This document shows positions 24,480 to 37,357 of a stretch of DNA of 64,000 bases, in pieces. The translations under genes and the position numbers were made by a program. The DNA comes from Epiperipatus broadwayi (Eukaryota > Onychophora > Udeonychophora > Euonychophora > Peripatidae), in contig JAQFVV010000036.1 in assembly GCA_028023455.1 (NCBI GenBank), forward strand, positions 8,686,007 to 8,750,006. The letters run 5' to 3'. Positions within the stretch are counted from its first letter, which is position 1. The number at the start of each line of letters is the position of its first letter. The notes beneath the pieces are model-generated. The model worked only from the letters and a program-made list of their open reading frames with translations. It searched no databases and was not told the DNA's origin.

Positions 24480-25870
24480 ATAATATCCACTAAAGCTTCA
24501 TCCATTCCCAAATTTGATAAACTTATCCATAATCTATTTTTATTTATTCTATCATGTGCCTTCTCATATCTATAAAACTCATATATAACTCTCTACCTAA
24601 ATTTCTACTCATATCCATAAGTTGTGTAACTACAAATAAACTATCTCTTATATGCCTATCTGACCTAAAACTTCCTTGCATTTCTTCCACTACCCTTATT
24701 TTCTTCCACCCATTTTGCAACATTTTCAGCCACCATATATGAAAAAACTTTATATAAAACTGATGTTACCGATATCGATCTATAATTGTTTAACTTTCTA
24801 TGATCCTTATCATTTTCTTTAAATAATAAACTTATTCTTGTATTAGTCCAACTATCCAGAAAAATTCTCTTCTGTTCCATATTATTAAAACATGATAATA
24901 GCTTTACTTTGGCCTTTCCCCCAAAATTTCATTACCACCTCTGCTGCCTATCCATCTAAACCTCTTGCCTTTCCATTTTTTAAATTTATTTTCTGCCTCA
25001 TTCAGTTCATTTTTTGTAAACATAATATTCCCAGTATTATATGCTTTCATATTTTCTATCCCTCTGTCCATCACATCTAACATCTTTTCTATATTCATTA
25101 CATACCTATTCAAGATTCTAATTCTTCTCTAGAGCTACACTCTATCTCCTCATCATCGAGTAATACTATCTCTCTTTCTCCTACATTTCTCCTTTTAATG
25201 TAATTCCAAAATTTTTTACTCCCATCTCTTCCACTTTTATTAATATCCTCCAACAATTTACTATTCAATTTCATTCTCTCTTTATAATTATTTATTTTAG
25301 CTACCTTCTTCTTTTCTAAGTACTTTTCCTATTTAACATTAATATCTTTTCACTTTCTTTGTTCTTAATAACACACTTATATTCTCTGCATGATTTCGCT
25401 CTCTCTTTTACACTTTTACTAACTCTCATTTTTTTATTACTTTTATTCTTCTGAATATTCTCATCTAAAACCCTATTTGTAACTTTTTCTATTTCATCAC
25501 ACCAGTTCTTATACTCCCCCAATCAACTCTTCCATAGCTTCTTCAACTTATATTTTACACTCTTCCAATTTATTTTTATCATTCACTCTCCATCAACATT
25601 TTTTACTACTGCTTCTACTTTTATCTCTATTCTCCATCACATTACTAATTATTTCGATTACAAAGAAATTATGATCACTAGTACATACTCTCTCTTCATT
25701 ATCAAACACCTTAATTTTCTGTACTTAATTCATTCCCTCTTTCTCTACTAATACATAATCTATTGTGTGAAATATATTATTTCTAGATCATGTATATTGT
25801 TCCTCATAAATATTTGATAAAGTTCCAATGCTCAAATTCACTCTCTGACAAAATTTCTTCAAAAGTTGTC
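24480..25870 (-). pseudogene. CR1-type LINE ORF2, second half (endonuclease end to RT motif A)
   Basis: Continues the element that starts at 31950. Minus strand in order: end of the AP endonuclease (NNIFHTIDYVLV and a TSDHNFF-like SDH motif, 25790-25640); a lysine-rich linker (25520-25110); a pre-RT region (RFRWIGSRGGNEILGE); RT start (SWTNTRISLLFK...LNNYRSISVTSVLYKV, 24860-24700); and motif A FIDYEKAHDRINK split over frames near 24570. Homology ends near 24480, so palm motifs C onward are lost. Many stops. Confidence 0.75.

Positions 25871-26668
<798 letters not shown>

Positions 26669-26733
<65 letters not shown>
26669..26733. repeat. (ATT)n microsatellite between two LINEs
   Basis: About 65 bp of ATT joining the GAATT tail of one LINE to the 5' end of the next. 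Confidence 0.9.
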
Positions 26734-26735
<2 letters not shown>

Positions 26736-26739
26736 GGTG

Positions 26740-29530
26740 TGAAATTACTTTAAATCACAATTTTAAATTTATTTTAGGTAATGTTTATCTCAAACCCACT
26801 TTGTCATTGTTGGAGTTTGATTATTTTTTGACATCACTTGAAGATTTTCTGATTGGCTATGATAATGTTATTATTACTGGGGATTTAAATATTCCAGATT
26901 TATATCAGGGTAGAATTGCTACACATTTTTCTGTTTTGTCTTCTAAGGCTTCTAGAATGTTAAAGTTACGTAAATTTTTAGGACTCAAGCAATATAACCC
27001 ATTTGTTAATTTCTTTCATCGTACTTTGGATTATATTTTATGTAGTTCAACAGTAGTTAGTAATTTTCAAGTTGTCTCTGTTAATTTTCCTATTGATGCT
27101 CATCATCCACCTTTTGAGTTTTATATTAATGTTTGTCACTCAAAGATTAATTTTTCTAATATTTCAAGAAAGGATTATGGGAAGGGTAATTATTTTGATT
27201 TTTGTAGAAACTTTTCTAAAGTTAATTGGAATTTTTTGTATTCTTTTAATGATGTAAATCATTGCTTGGATGAGTTTTTAAAGATTCTTAATGGTTTTAT
27301 TGATTTGTATATTCCCAATAAGCGACCTTTTTATAAGGGTTTTCCTCGTTGGTTTTCATGCGATCTTATTAAAATTATTAAAAGGAAGTCTTATCATCGT
27401 AGACTTTATTTTAAAACACAGAATATCTTTTTTTATAATAATTTTATTAATTTCAGAGGATTGGTGAAGCATGTTTATAAAAGAGATTTGAAGAATTATA
27501 TTAGAAGAATTGAGGTTAATATTTCATCTAACCCTAAAGAATTTTGGGATTTCATTAAAAAGTCTGGTTTGGGTAGAAAAAAGGTTCAAGCTACTCATGG
27601 TTTCACTTTAAGTGCAAATGACTTTTCAAAACATTTTGCTGATGTATATTCATCACATGATGCAATATCTTCAAATATTGCATTATTTTGTAATTCTTCA
27701 ACTGTTCATTGTATGATTGACCATATTTCTAAGGATGATGTTGTTATGGCTATTAAGCGACTTAAAATTCATTCTAGTTTGGGAATTGATAATCTTCCTT
27801 CATTTATTTACAAAGGGCTAGCTGAATTTATTGCAGTTCCTCTTGCATTTATTTTTAATTTATCACTGAATTCTTGTGTTTTTCCTAATGTGCTTAAGTG
27901 TGCCAAAATGGTCCCAATTTTTAAGAATGGTTCACGTGATTGTCTTAATAACTATAGACCTATTTCTGTTTTACATACTATTGCTAGAATTTTTGAGAGG
28001 TGTGTTTATAATAAAATTATTTTAGATGTTAGTAAACTCATTTCTTCTTCACAGCATGGTTTTATACCTAATAGATCCGTAGAAACTAATTTGTTAACAA
28101 TTTATGATCATATAGCTCATGCAATTGAGGACCAGCAGAGACTTGATGTTGTTTATTTTGATTTATCAAAAGCTTTTGATAAAGTAGACCACAGTATTCT
28201 TCTTCGCAAATTATATCAAATGGGTTTTTCTACTAAGCTTGTTTATTGGTTTCAATCCTTTCTTCATGGTCGTACTGCATATATTAAATTTAATAATACT
28301 ATTTCATCTAAGTTTAAATGTAATTTTGGAGTTCCTCAGGGTAGTATTTTAGCACCTATGCTTTTTAACATTTATATGAATGACCTTAAGGATTGCTTAA
28401 AATCTTCTTATCTTTTGTGCTATGCAGATGACTGTAAAATCTTTAGAAGAATCACATCTGTGTTTGATTGCACTCTTCTTCAAAAGGATATAGATAATTT
28501 TAGTGCTTGGTGTGATTTAAATAATATGATTGTTAATTTCAGTAAATGTTCCTTAGTCTCGTATTCTAAAAAATCTGAAGTTTTGCATTTTTCTTATTTT
28601 ATTAATTGTCACAAAATTATTTCTGTTGAATCCCAAAAAGATTTGGGAGTTATATTTTCTAGTAATGGATCCTTTCTTCCTCATTTGGAAATGATTATTG
28701 GTATAGCTTTAAAAATTATAGGTACTATTCTAAGGTTTGGTCATCATTTCAGTGGTGATACAAAATTTAAATTATTTTTATCATTGGTTCTTCCCATCAT
28801 TGAATATTGTTTAGTCATTTGGAATCCTAGCTCTAAACAGGGATGTAACTTATTACAATCAGTGAGTAATAAGTTTTTTAAATATGTTTCTTTGGGAAAT
28901 AAAACTGTTGTTCATCTTTCTTCTAGAAGACAATATAGAGATCTTAAATATCTTTATAAACTTGTTAATAAAATAGTTCTTTTATCTGACACAATTTCTA
29001 CTGTTGTAATTAGATCTCATGTGCATGATACTCGGTCTGCTTCTGTTTGTTACATTAAAACTTGTCATTCCAATGTTCTTAGATTTTCTCCTTTATTTAG
29101 ACTGCCATATTTATATAATCAGATTTGTAGTAATAATAATTACTTCAATTTAGATTATAATCAATTTTGTTATGTTATTAAATTTAAATGTCATATTTGA
29201 TTGGTTTAACTTGATTTTGTTTATATATATATGTTAAATTGTTTTATTATTATTATTATTTTGTTACGCGCTTTATATTTATCCCTTTTATTTATTTGTT
29301 ATTATTAATGTTTTAATAATAATTGTTTATATGCTGATATTTAATTTTACTTTAGATTTTTAAATGTGTTAATTATCTTTTATTGAAATATGGCACATAA
29401 TTATATTAATAATTTGTCATTTAAACTCATTTATGTATTTATATATTTGTTATGGTGCAATACTGTAATTGGCTTTATGCTGTAGTTTTGTACGGTAAAT
29501 AAATCAATTGAATTGAATTGAATTGAATTA
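26740..29530 (+). mobile_element. Jockey/CR1-group LINE, 5'-truncated, ORF2 open
   Basis: Contains the long frame 26801-29200, an AT-rich 3' UTR and a terminal (TTGAA)n run ending near 29530. The 5' end begins within the endonuclease just after an (ATT)n tract. It is nested, in opposite orientation, inside the endonuclease of the CR1-type element (31950-24480). Confidence 0.85.
26801..29200 (+). CDS. LINE ORF2 protein: AP endonuclease C-part plus reverse transcriptase
   Basis: 799 codons without a stop, the only long intact coding frame in the window. Residues 1-115 are the C-terminal part of an exonuclease-endonuclease-phosphatase domain (VIITGDLNIPD, RTLDYIL, DAHHPP). RT follows: motif region LGIDNLPSFIYKG, NYRPISVLHTIARIFE, motif A DLSKAFDKVDH (about residue 452), VPQGSILAP and motif C CYADD (about residue 545). 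The C-terminus has no knuckle but the HDTRSASVCYIKT and LRFSPLFRLP blocks common in insect and arachnid LINEs. It nicks target DNA and copies its own RNA; missing the endonuclease N-terminus, this copy could supply RT at most. The true ORF would start further upstream. Openness suggests a fairly recent insertion. Confidence 0.85.
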   Translation: MSLLEFDYFLTSLEDFLIGYDNVIITGDLNIPDLYQGRIATHFSVLSSKASRMLKLRKFLGLKQYNPFVNFFHRTLDYILCSSTVVSNFQVVSVNFPIDAHHPPFEFYINVCHSKINFSNISRKDYGKGNYFDFCRNFSKVNWNFLYSFNDVNHCLDEFLKILNGFIDLYIPNKRPFYKGFPRWFSCDLIKIIKRKSYHRRLYFKTQNIFFYNNFINFRGLVKHVYKRDLKNYIRRIEVNISSNPKEFWDFIKKSGLGRKKVQATHGFTLSANDFSKHFADVYSSHDAISSNIALFCNSSTVHCMIDHISKDDVVMAIKRLKIHSSLGIDNLPSFIYKGLAEFIAVPLAFIFNLSLNSCVFPNVLKCAKMVPIFKNGSRDCLNNYRPISVLHTIARIFERCVYNKIILDVSKLISSSQHGFIPNRSVETNLLTIYDHIAHAIEDQQRLDVVYFDLSKAFDKVDHSILLRKLYQMGFSTKLVYWFQSFLHGRTAYIKFNNTISSKFKCNFGVPQGSILAPMLFNIYMNDLKDCLKSSYLLCYADDCKIFRRITSVFDCTLLQKDIDNFSAWCDLNNMIVNFSKCSLVSYSKKSEVLHFSYFINCHKIISVESQKDLGVIFSSNGSFLPHLEMIIGIALKIIGTILRFGHHFSGDTKFKLFLSLVLPIIEYCLVIWNPSSKQGCNLLQSVSNKFFKYVSLGNKTVVHLSSRRQYRDLKYLYKLVNKIVLLSDTISTVVIRSHVHDTRSASVCYIKTCHSNVLRFSPLFRLPYLYNQICSNNNYFNLDYNQFCYVIKFKCHI

Positions 29531-30228
<698 letters not shown>

Positions 30229-30229
30229 A

Positions 30230-30690
30230 TCTCTTACAACCATTATTCTCTTTCCCTTTTCTTTAAAACTCTGTATATTTTTAACTAGGCATTTATACAT
30301 GCTACTGTTCCACTCCATTATAGTTTGACTGTCTCCAGAAGCTATCTAAATTATAGCCACCATTCATTCTTGTCTTCCCAAACTTATTTCAAACCACAAA
30401 TGTTTTTGGCATTTAACAGTATTTAAATATTTTTTTGATGTAACATCTATACCACCATTCCCTTTTCCTTCTCTTTTCTATTTATGTCCTGCCATATCAA
30501 ATCTTCCAAAATAGGTTATTCTTCTTCTCTTAGATGTGTTTCCATGACTGCTCATACTTCAAGCTGTTTAGTTTCAATTGCTTTGTTTAAGTCCAACAAC
30601 TTTTCTGGTCTCTTACCACCTTACATATTCAAATACCAAATTTTAACCATTTCTTCTTTCCTAACTATTCTTTTATAAATTCTTTTGATT
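30230..30690 (-). pseudogene. CR1-type LINE ORF2, endonuclease N-part
   Basis: Minus strand: MVKIWYLNM (start-like block), PEKLLDLNKAIET, a METHLREE motif carrying the catalytic Glu of AP-type endonucleases, then FKEKGKRIMVVRDMNGHIEEIDD, the GDFNGH motif with G-to-R change. Interrupted by stops and then by the (AAT)n Asn tract and the nested plus-strand LINEs; the domain resumes at 25870. Confidence 0.75.
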
Positions 30691-30849
30691 CTTTCTTCTC
30701 TATTACTTTTATAAATAACTTGCTTACCATTAATTTTACAGACCCATTCACTCTCCATATCTACACTTATATCTAAATCAACTAAGCTTTGCTTACTTTT
30801 TACATCCCATCCATTTTTTTTGTTAGTACTACAATTTATAACTTCACCC

Positions 30850-31950
30850 CACTTTATAAGTAACCCAAATTATATTCTTTATAAATCAGACTCCATAAAA
30901 CTTCACTTCCTTGTTTTCCTAAGAGCAATCCATCTTTACTATATAACTATCTCTTTCCAATAAACCAATCCAACACATTCACAAACATAACATCATTTCT
31001 CTCTCACAATTTTTTCAATCTCTCATTTATAAAACATGCCATATCTAGCAAATGCCTCTTGTCAAATCTTAGTAATAATCTAAATGTCTATACTCTTCCT
31101 TTAATTTTATTCAAATTGCTAATCAATTCTATATACCTATCCATTACTCTCTCTGATGGTTCTGACAAATTATTAGTCCCTATCATAACATACCCATCTT
31201 GATTTTTTACTTTATTTGTCATATCTTTAATTCTATCTCCAGGCAACATACTCTTACATACCTACTTCTATTTTCCCTTGCAATTATATCCCCACATTCT
31301 CTAATTAGTGAATCTTCTATCAATGTCTCCTAGTCTACTTTCTCTGCTCCATCCATAACATTTTCTACCACCTTCTGGACCTTCTTATCTACTTCTTCCT
31401 TATCATTCCTACTCAATAATTCCCTTATCTGCTCACACTTTGGCTCTAACGATTTTAATCATACTTCTTCATCCTTCACCTCTTACTCTATCTTACTTAT
31501 TTTTTGGTAACCATCTAATTTGCAATACTAATTTCTCCACTCATATTTCCTGACATTCCACTAAAACCATACTCTGTCTCATCTTCCTCAACAACATCTT
31601 GCTCCCTTTCCCCTGACTTTCTCTTTAGACTATCTACACTGAGAAACAACTTTCTTACATCTTTCATCACATTTACACACTGTCTACATAACCATAAACA
31701 AGTTACATCCTTCCTAGACTTATTCAAACATTTCAAGTGAAAAACCTCATCATGCACGGTACACTCTACAAGAGGATGCCTACTTTCTTTCTGCCAATTA
31801 TATATACAGTGTGGAATAGTAATGCAATCCATATTCCTTATTTTCCAAATCATCTATTCTATATTTCACTTTATACTTCCTCTCCTACTCTTCAAACCCC
31901 CTTGCACCGGAGGATAAAAACTTTACTTTCTTTCAAAACCTATCCACATG
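30850..31950 (-). pseudogene. CR1-type LINE ORF1: PHD finger and SGNH esterase
   Basis: Upstream (31853-31515) is a zinc-finger segment with VHDEVFHLKC and CLWLCRQC, the second half of a PHD finger. Further on (31200-30900) one frame reads DGYVMIGTNNLSEPSERVM, RYIELISNLNKIKGRV and, near the end, SKDGLLLGKQGSE. These fit blocks III (GxND) and V (DGxHL) of SGNH esterases, the block V His being Leu here. PHD plus esterase in ORF1 is known for CR1-like LINEs, where it is thought to help RNP or membrane interaction. Several stops. ORF2 follows at 30690. Confidence 0.65.
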
Positions 31951-32300
31951 TTTTCTGACCATAGGTCTCCAAAACGTTATCTCTTTTTTCAAAATAAATC
32001 ATTGTTCTTAAATTTAAAAAACCTTAGTAGCAAACTTACTAAAACCAATTTATCTTACATACAACTTGGTTATAAATATTCTTACACTAACACATATTCA
32101 ACAAAATAACTTGTTTTTTAAAACTTCTATATATAAAATGGTGAAGGAACAACTTTCTAGCCTTTAAAAAAAAATTTTTTTTTCAATCTTTCAAATTTCA
32201 ATTTACACACTCTCTTGATCACAATTTACACGTTCATACACAATAATCAGTCTTTATATCGATGAGGCAAAACTCTTCATGAAGTAGCGCCACCCCGTGC
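31951..32300. other. Spacer, nothing recognised
   Basis: AT-rich sequence between the CR1-type element and a hammerhead scrap. Confidence 0.4.
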
Positions 32301-32329
32301 AAGATTGAGTAATCAATATATTCAACAAG

Positions 32330-32530
32330 CTTTATAATTAACTAAAAGATAAAATATGGCTGCTGGAGGGTTGCATTAGATCCTAAGATGTAGTTGCAGT
32401 GCTCTCAGATCCAAGGTTCTTCACTGATGAAGTCAGAAGCTAGAAACTAGTCTGGAGATCATGGATGAGTAGGCACTAGATAGGGATTTTATGGAAAGAC
32501 CTTCTTGCATCCATTGATAACTCTATCTTG
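32330..32530 (+). repeat. Hammerhead repeat, family E, single copy
   Basis: Contains the ribozyme at 32415-32460 followed by GGATGAGTAGGCACTAGATA, shared with 12400-12720. Flanking unit borders are unclear. Confidence 0.55.
32415..32460 (+). ncRNA. Hammerhead ribozyme candidate (family E), core intact
   Basis: CTGATGA (32424-32430), short stem II AGT/GCT (one G-U), GAAA (32443-32446), CTAG palindrome in the stem III position and TC (cleavage expected after C32452). TGGAGA after the cleavage site can pair with TTCTTCA before CTGATGA (with G-U), giving stem I. The very short stem II and III suggest activity only as a dimer, if any. Confidence 0.6.
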
Positions 32531-32599
32531 CACTTGGTGGCAATACTTTATGGAGAGTTTTGCCTGTTTCTTATTTCACATTTATACACAGATATATAT

Positions 32600-34800
32600 A
32601 TATATATTTCAAGATTGAAATACATATTTCAAGATTGGAATGTTCTTAATAGATTTAACACAGGAAGTGATCATCGATTTGTAAGATGCAAGATACGTGT
32701 TAATGTAAAACTAGAAAGACAAAAATTGTTAAGAAAAACAATATTTACAGTTGATATTCCTAATCTTCAGAAACATTCTAATGAATTTAAATTAGAACTT
32801 ACAAATCGATTTCAAGTATTAGTAGATTTTGAACCTGATTCAGATTTGAATGAAATTAATATGAAAATAACTGATACACTTTTAAAAACTGCAAGAAAGA
32901 TAGCTGGTAGAAAAAAGCAGCAATTGACCAATAAAATTTCTACTGAGACTAGAGAATTTATAAAGAAAAGAAGAAATATGAAGATATACAAAAATGATGC
33001 ATTAAAAAGAATTGAATATCTCGAATTTTGTAAAATGGTGCGGAAAAGAGTTGAAAATGATATAAGAAAGTATAACTGTGAACTAGCAAGAAAAGATGTA
33101 GAAGAAAATAAAAGTCTCAAGAAAGTAAAACAACATTTTGGTATTGGTAGGAAATTTATATCTGCAATAAGAAAAAAAGATGGAATTATTACTAAAAAGA
33201 GAGATGACATCATGAAATTGGTAGAAATTTTTTATCAAGAATTATATAGTAATAAAGAACAAGTACCTCCTATATCTATTGCATCTTCCGAATTGCCCAG
33301 AATTTTAAATGAAGAAGTGAGAAATGCAATTAAAGGTATGAAGAAAGGAAAGGCTCCAGGTAACGATGGAATTATAATTGATATATTAAAAGAAGCAGGT
33401 GAAGAAACAGAATTTTTTTTAGCAAAGTTATATACTAAACGATAAAGATGTACCGGATGATTGGAAGAATGCAGTAATAATATTAATATTTAAAAAAGGT
33501 GATAAAGAAGATATTAGAAATTACAGACCTATCAGCCTTTTATCAGTTTTATATAAAATTTTTACCAAGATAATTACAACTCGTCTACAGAGAACATTGG
33601 ATTTCCACCAACCAAGAGAACAAGCTGGATTTAAAAGTGGTTTTAGTACAGTAGATCATATTCAGGTATTGAGAGAAGTTATAGAAAGGACAAATGAATA
33701 TGAGTTGTCATTATGTTTTGGATTTGTAGATTATGAAAAGGCATTTGATTCTATAAACATTTCTTCGGTGATTAAAGCATTGGATCATCAAGGTATAGAT
33801 CCAGGATATTGTCATATTTTAAAGAATATTTATAAAAATGCAACAGCAACAATTAGATTACATAATGATACTGGGAAAGTCAACATTGAGAAAGGTGTAA
33901 GACAAGGTGACTCCATATCTCCAAAACTTTTTACAGCAGTGCTGCAAAAAGTATTTTGTGGATTAAAATGGGAAACTAAAGGAGTGAAAGTAAATGGAGA
34001 TTATTTAAGTCATTTAGATTTCGCAGATGATGTAGTTTTTTTTGCAAATAAAGCTTCAGAGCTGCAGGAAATGTTTGAGTTATCAGATGAAAGTAGGAAA
34101 ATAGGACTAAAGATAAATGTTAAAAAGACTAAAGTAATGTTTAATCGATTTGCTCAAAATATGAAAATAAAGATTGATTATGATGAATTAGAAGAAGTTA
34201 ACAGTTACAAATACCTTGATCATATTATTAATACAGATAGAAACATAATGGAGGAAATTAATCATAGAATTAAACTTGGTTGGAGTGCTTTTGGTAGAAA
34301 TAACTTGATACTAAAAGGAAATATGCCTATGTGTTTGAAAAGGAAGGTTTTTAACAAATGTGTTTTACCAGTTCTTACTTATGGATCTGAGACTTGGATA
34401 CTCAATAGAAGAGCAATACAAAGACTTCAGACCATTCAAAGAAGTATGGAGAGATGTATGTTGGGAGTAACAAGAAGAGATCGAAAACGCAATGTATGGG
34501 TAAGAGAACAAACAGGTGTTACTGACCTCATTGAAAAAATTAAAAGATTGAAGTGGAGTTGGGCTGGACATATTGCTAAAAGAGATGATAATAGATGGAC
34601 AATTGAAATTTTAAACTGGATTCCAAGAGATTGTAAAAGACCCAGAAAGAGAACACATGTGAGATGGATGGATGAAATAAGAAAGTGTGCAGGGGTGATG
34701 TGGAGAAGAGAAGCTAAAGATCGAAGAAGATGGATTAAACTTGGAGAGACCCTCATCCTGCAGTGGATTGATAATGGTTGATAGTGATGATATATATATA
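32600..34800 (+). mobile_element. RTE-clade LINE, nearly complete RT
   Basis: Starts inside the endonuclease (GSDHRFVR, the SDH motif) and runs to QWIDNG followed by the GATGAT and (AT)n tail. Two frames (to 33445, and from about 33437 to 34781) are joined by a single frame change near 33437. Other copies are the 3' fragment at 17258 and the decayed copies at 42480 and 51335, so the family has been active repeatedly here. Confidence 0.9.
32620..34781 (+). pseudogene. RTE ORF2: endonuclease end, reverse transcriptase, C-terminal domain
   Basis: First part: VLNRFNTGSDHRFVR (AP endonuclease end), a basic linker, then KGKAPGNDGIIIDILKEAG, the RT entry motif. After the frame change: NYRPISLLSVLYKIF, motif A FVDYEKAFDSIN (about 33720), VRQGDSISPKLF, motif C FADDV (about 34020), LTYGSETW and the RTE C-terminus WAGHIAKRDDNRWT...WMDEIRKCAGV. 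This domain order, without ORF1 or zinc knuckle, is diagnostic for RTE. One frame lesion and the 5' truncation are the only clear defects, so it is a young dead copy. Confidence 0.88.
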
Positions 34801-35189
34801 TATATATATATTGAAAGTTCAAATATTTTTTAGAAATTTTTCCATTTGTAAACTTAAACATGTAGTAAATCAAGCCCAATTTATTGATTGATAATGTAAC
34901 CTAATTAAATAGTATCTACACTTAATGTGCCTCTTCTCCAACACAAACAATCATTTTACCATTATTCTTGTTGTTTTCATTTTATATATATATATATATG
35001 TAAATCAACCAGTAATTATCTTAAATTTTTTCAAACATCTACTATTTATATTTTTTTACACGTGTCATTTATTTAATTAATTAGTATCATTTATTTAATT
35101 AATTACCAAAAATTTTATGCAATTAATTTCCAAAAAGCATCCTTTTTTAAATAAAAAGAGAAAATTAATTACAGAAAATTATTTGAAAA
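34801..35189. other. AT-rich spacer
   Basis: (AT)n scraps and a duplicated ATTTAATTAATTA phrase near 35070-35103; no element recognised. Confidence 0.4.
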
Positions 35190-35345
35190 GTTTGGACCAA
35201 CTGACGAGTGCTGGTTTAGCACGAAATATGTGCATTGATGATTATTTATTTTTTTGACATGTGTGTGATCAAGTGTATCAGTGGTACGAGATAGCATGGA
35301 TGATTGAGGGTCATGTGAAAGTCTGAATTCAAACTTCCTTATATG
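35190..35345 (+). repeat. SINE-like hammerhead repeat, family Y, 5'-truncated
   Basis: Begins just before the ribozyme core and continues with the same tRNA-like region as the other Y copies (GTGGTACGAGATAGCATGG, then GTCTGAATTCAAAC). The left ribozyme strand needed for stem III and stem I is missing, so cis-cleavage is unlikely in this copy. Confidence 0.7.
35201..35226 (+). ncRNA. Hammerhead core with perfect stem II (family Y)
   Basis: CTGACGA (35201-35207), GTGCT (35208-35212), loop GGTTT, AGCAC (35218-35222), GAAA (35223-35226). Every invariant core base is intact. The upstream half is truncated. Confidence 0.75.
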
Positions 35346-36045
35346 TTACATATTTAAGTGCAGGTATGAAAAAGCCTGTACTACAGAAAAAAATTCATAT
35401 TTCAAAATTCATCTATCTATAATGTTAACTAAAATTTTTTAAAACTTATAATTTGAATTTTTTTCCATTCATGTTGTTTAAATGATTGCTAGACTTTTTA
35501 TATTTTTCATGTTTGAATAATTTCATATTTTGCAAAACTGATCACCATTTAAATTTACTTTGGATCTTCAAATATTCATACTTTTAAAATAACCATTCTT
35601 TAATAAACAAATTCCTACTATGTTAGTTGGCTACCTGTCTTCAGTATATGAATGAATGCCGCTCACAACAATATTTTTTCATTATATTATAGATAATAAA
35701 AACAAAAAAAAAATACTTTATTAAAAAACACAGTATATAAAATAATACTTCATTTATAGAATTTAGGCATAAAATTAAAAAAAAATTGTCTTCACATTTG
35801 CAAACATGTCAATTACATATATGTAGTTGTAATGAATGTTAAATTAATATGATATATGTGTTTGGGTATGTGTATTCAATCTCATTTGTTTCAGAAAATG
35901 AATAAATAATTTAAATAAATCAGAGACCTTCTTGAATTTAAAATAAACTTTAACATATTTATTATCAGATAACAACTTAAATTTAATTCAAATAACAAAA
36001 ATAAAATTATTATTATAAGTGCTTTGCATACATTTCTATTATTTT
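35346..36045. other. AT-rich spacer, nothing recognised
   Basis: No frames or repeats of note. Confidence 0.4.
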
Positions 36046-36049
36046 ATAA

Positions 36050-36165
36050 TGTTTACTAAGGCTGTAACCTCAAGAATATGCGTGTAAAAATGCGATATTA
36101 GGGACCTCTACAGGTCTTAACCACAAGCTTATACATATTCTTGAGGTTACAGCCTTAGTAAATAT
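36050..36165. repeat. Family X scrap folded as an inverted repeat
   Basis: 29-bp perfect arms 36052-36080 and 36134-36162 around a 53-bp loop holding the family-X hairpin GACCT-CTAC-AGGTC. The right arm leads into ATTACTTATGTAATCAATGTG, found inverted in the other X copies. Confidence 0.75.
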
Positions 36166-36521
36166 TACTTATGTAATCAATGTGAGTTTAAATAAATTTA
36201 TTTTATGATATAAAATTAAATAATAACTTCCCTTATCCCATAGTATATGTATATATATATAATTAGTTTCCAACCAGTAACCACCTAAACATTCACAGTA
36301 AATATAGCAACCAATATTTCTAACTGCTGTCAAGGCAACCTTCACACCTTTTAATAGCAAGACCTCAAAGGTACATTTATGATAAACAAAAATGCAAGTT
36401 AAAAAACTTGCTAACGCTTGTATTTATGTCCACAGATGGCGTCCTACCAAGACTGCCAATCAAGCGTATGTTTTGTTTACATAAACGTCAGAGTAGTTAG
36501 TATTCACTATCTCTAACTATA

Positions 36522-36579
36522 ATTCCACTTTCAGATCATGATTTCAAGCTATTTGCTATTGTCAGTGAAAGACAGGAAT
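36522..36579 (-). ncRNA. Hammerhead copy A1, one core change
   Basis: Same fold as the copy at 37358-37415, but CTGACAA replaces CTGACGA (36565-36559), a change of a required G that should abolish cleavage. Confidence 0.7.
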
Positions 36580-36930
36580 AAAGAAACTAGATCTGAATAA
36601 AAACTCTGAGCGTTTATGAAACAATTTCTATTCAGCTTGCAAGCGTGAATTTTTTAGACACGTAATGTCTTCAAACTCAGCATAGCAAACCAGATAGCTA
36701 CATGGGTCTGATCTCAGTTCAGCATCACCACATAGTAGAAGCCTCTGCAATCTATATCATTGCAAGAAAGACCTCAAAGGTACATTTATGATAAACAAAA
36801 ATGCAAGTTAAAAAACTTGCTAACGCTTGTATTTATGTCCACAGATGGCGTCCTACCAAGACTGCCAATCAAGCGTATGTTTTGTTTACATAAACGTCAG
36901 AGTAGTTAGTATTCACTATCTCTAACTATA

Positions 36931-36988
36931 ATTCCACTTTCAGATCATGATTTCAAGCTATTTGCTATCGTCAGTGAAAGACAGGAAT
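36931..36988 (-). ncRNA. Hammerhead copy A2, intact
   Basis: Minus-strand copy with CTGACGA (36974-36968) and GAAA; pairing as described for 37358-37415. Confidence 0.8.
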
Positions 36989-37357
36989 AAAGAAACTAGA
37001 TCTGAATAAAAACTCTGAGCGTTTATGAAACAATTTCTATTCAGCTTGCAAGCGTGAATTTTTTAGACACGTAATGTCTTCAAACTCAGCATAGCAAACC
37101 AGATAGCTACATGGGTCTGATCTCAGTTCAGCATCACCACATAGTAGAAGCCTCTGCAATCTATATCATTGCAAGAAAGACCTCAAAGGTACATTTATGA
37201 TAAACAAAAATGCAAGTTAAAAAACTTGCTAACGCTTGGCTATCTGGTTTGCTATGCTGAGTTTGAAGACATTACGTGTCTAAAAAATTCACGCTTGCAA
37301 GCTGAATAGAAATTGTTTCATAAACGCTCAGAGTTTTTATTCAGATCTAGTTTCTTT

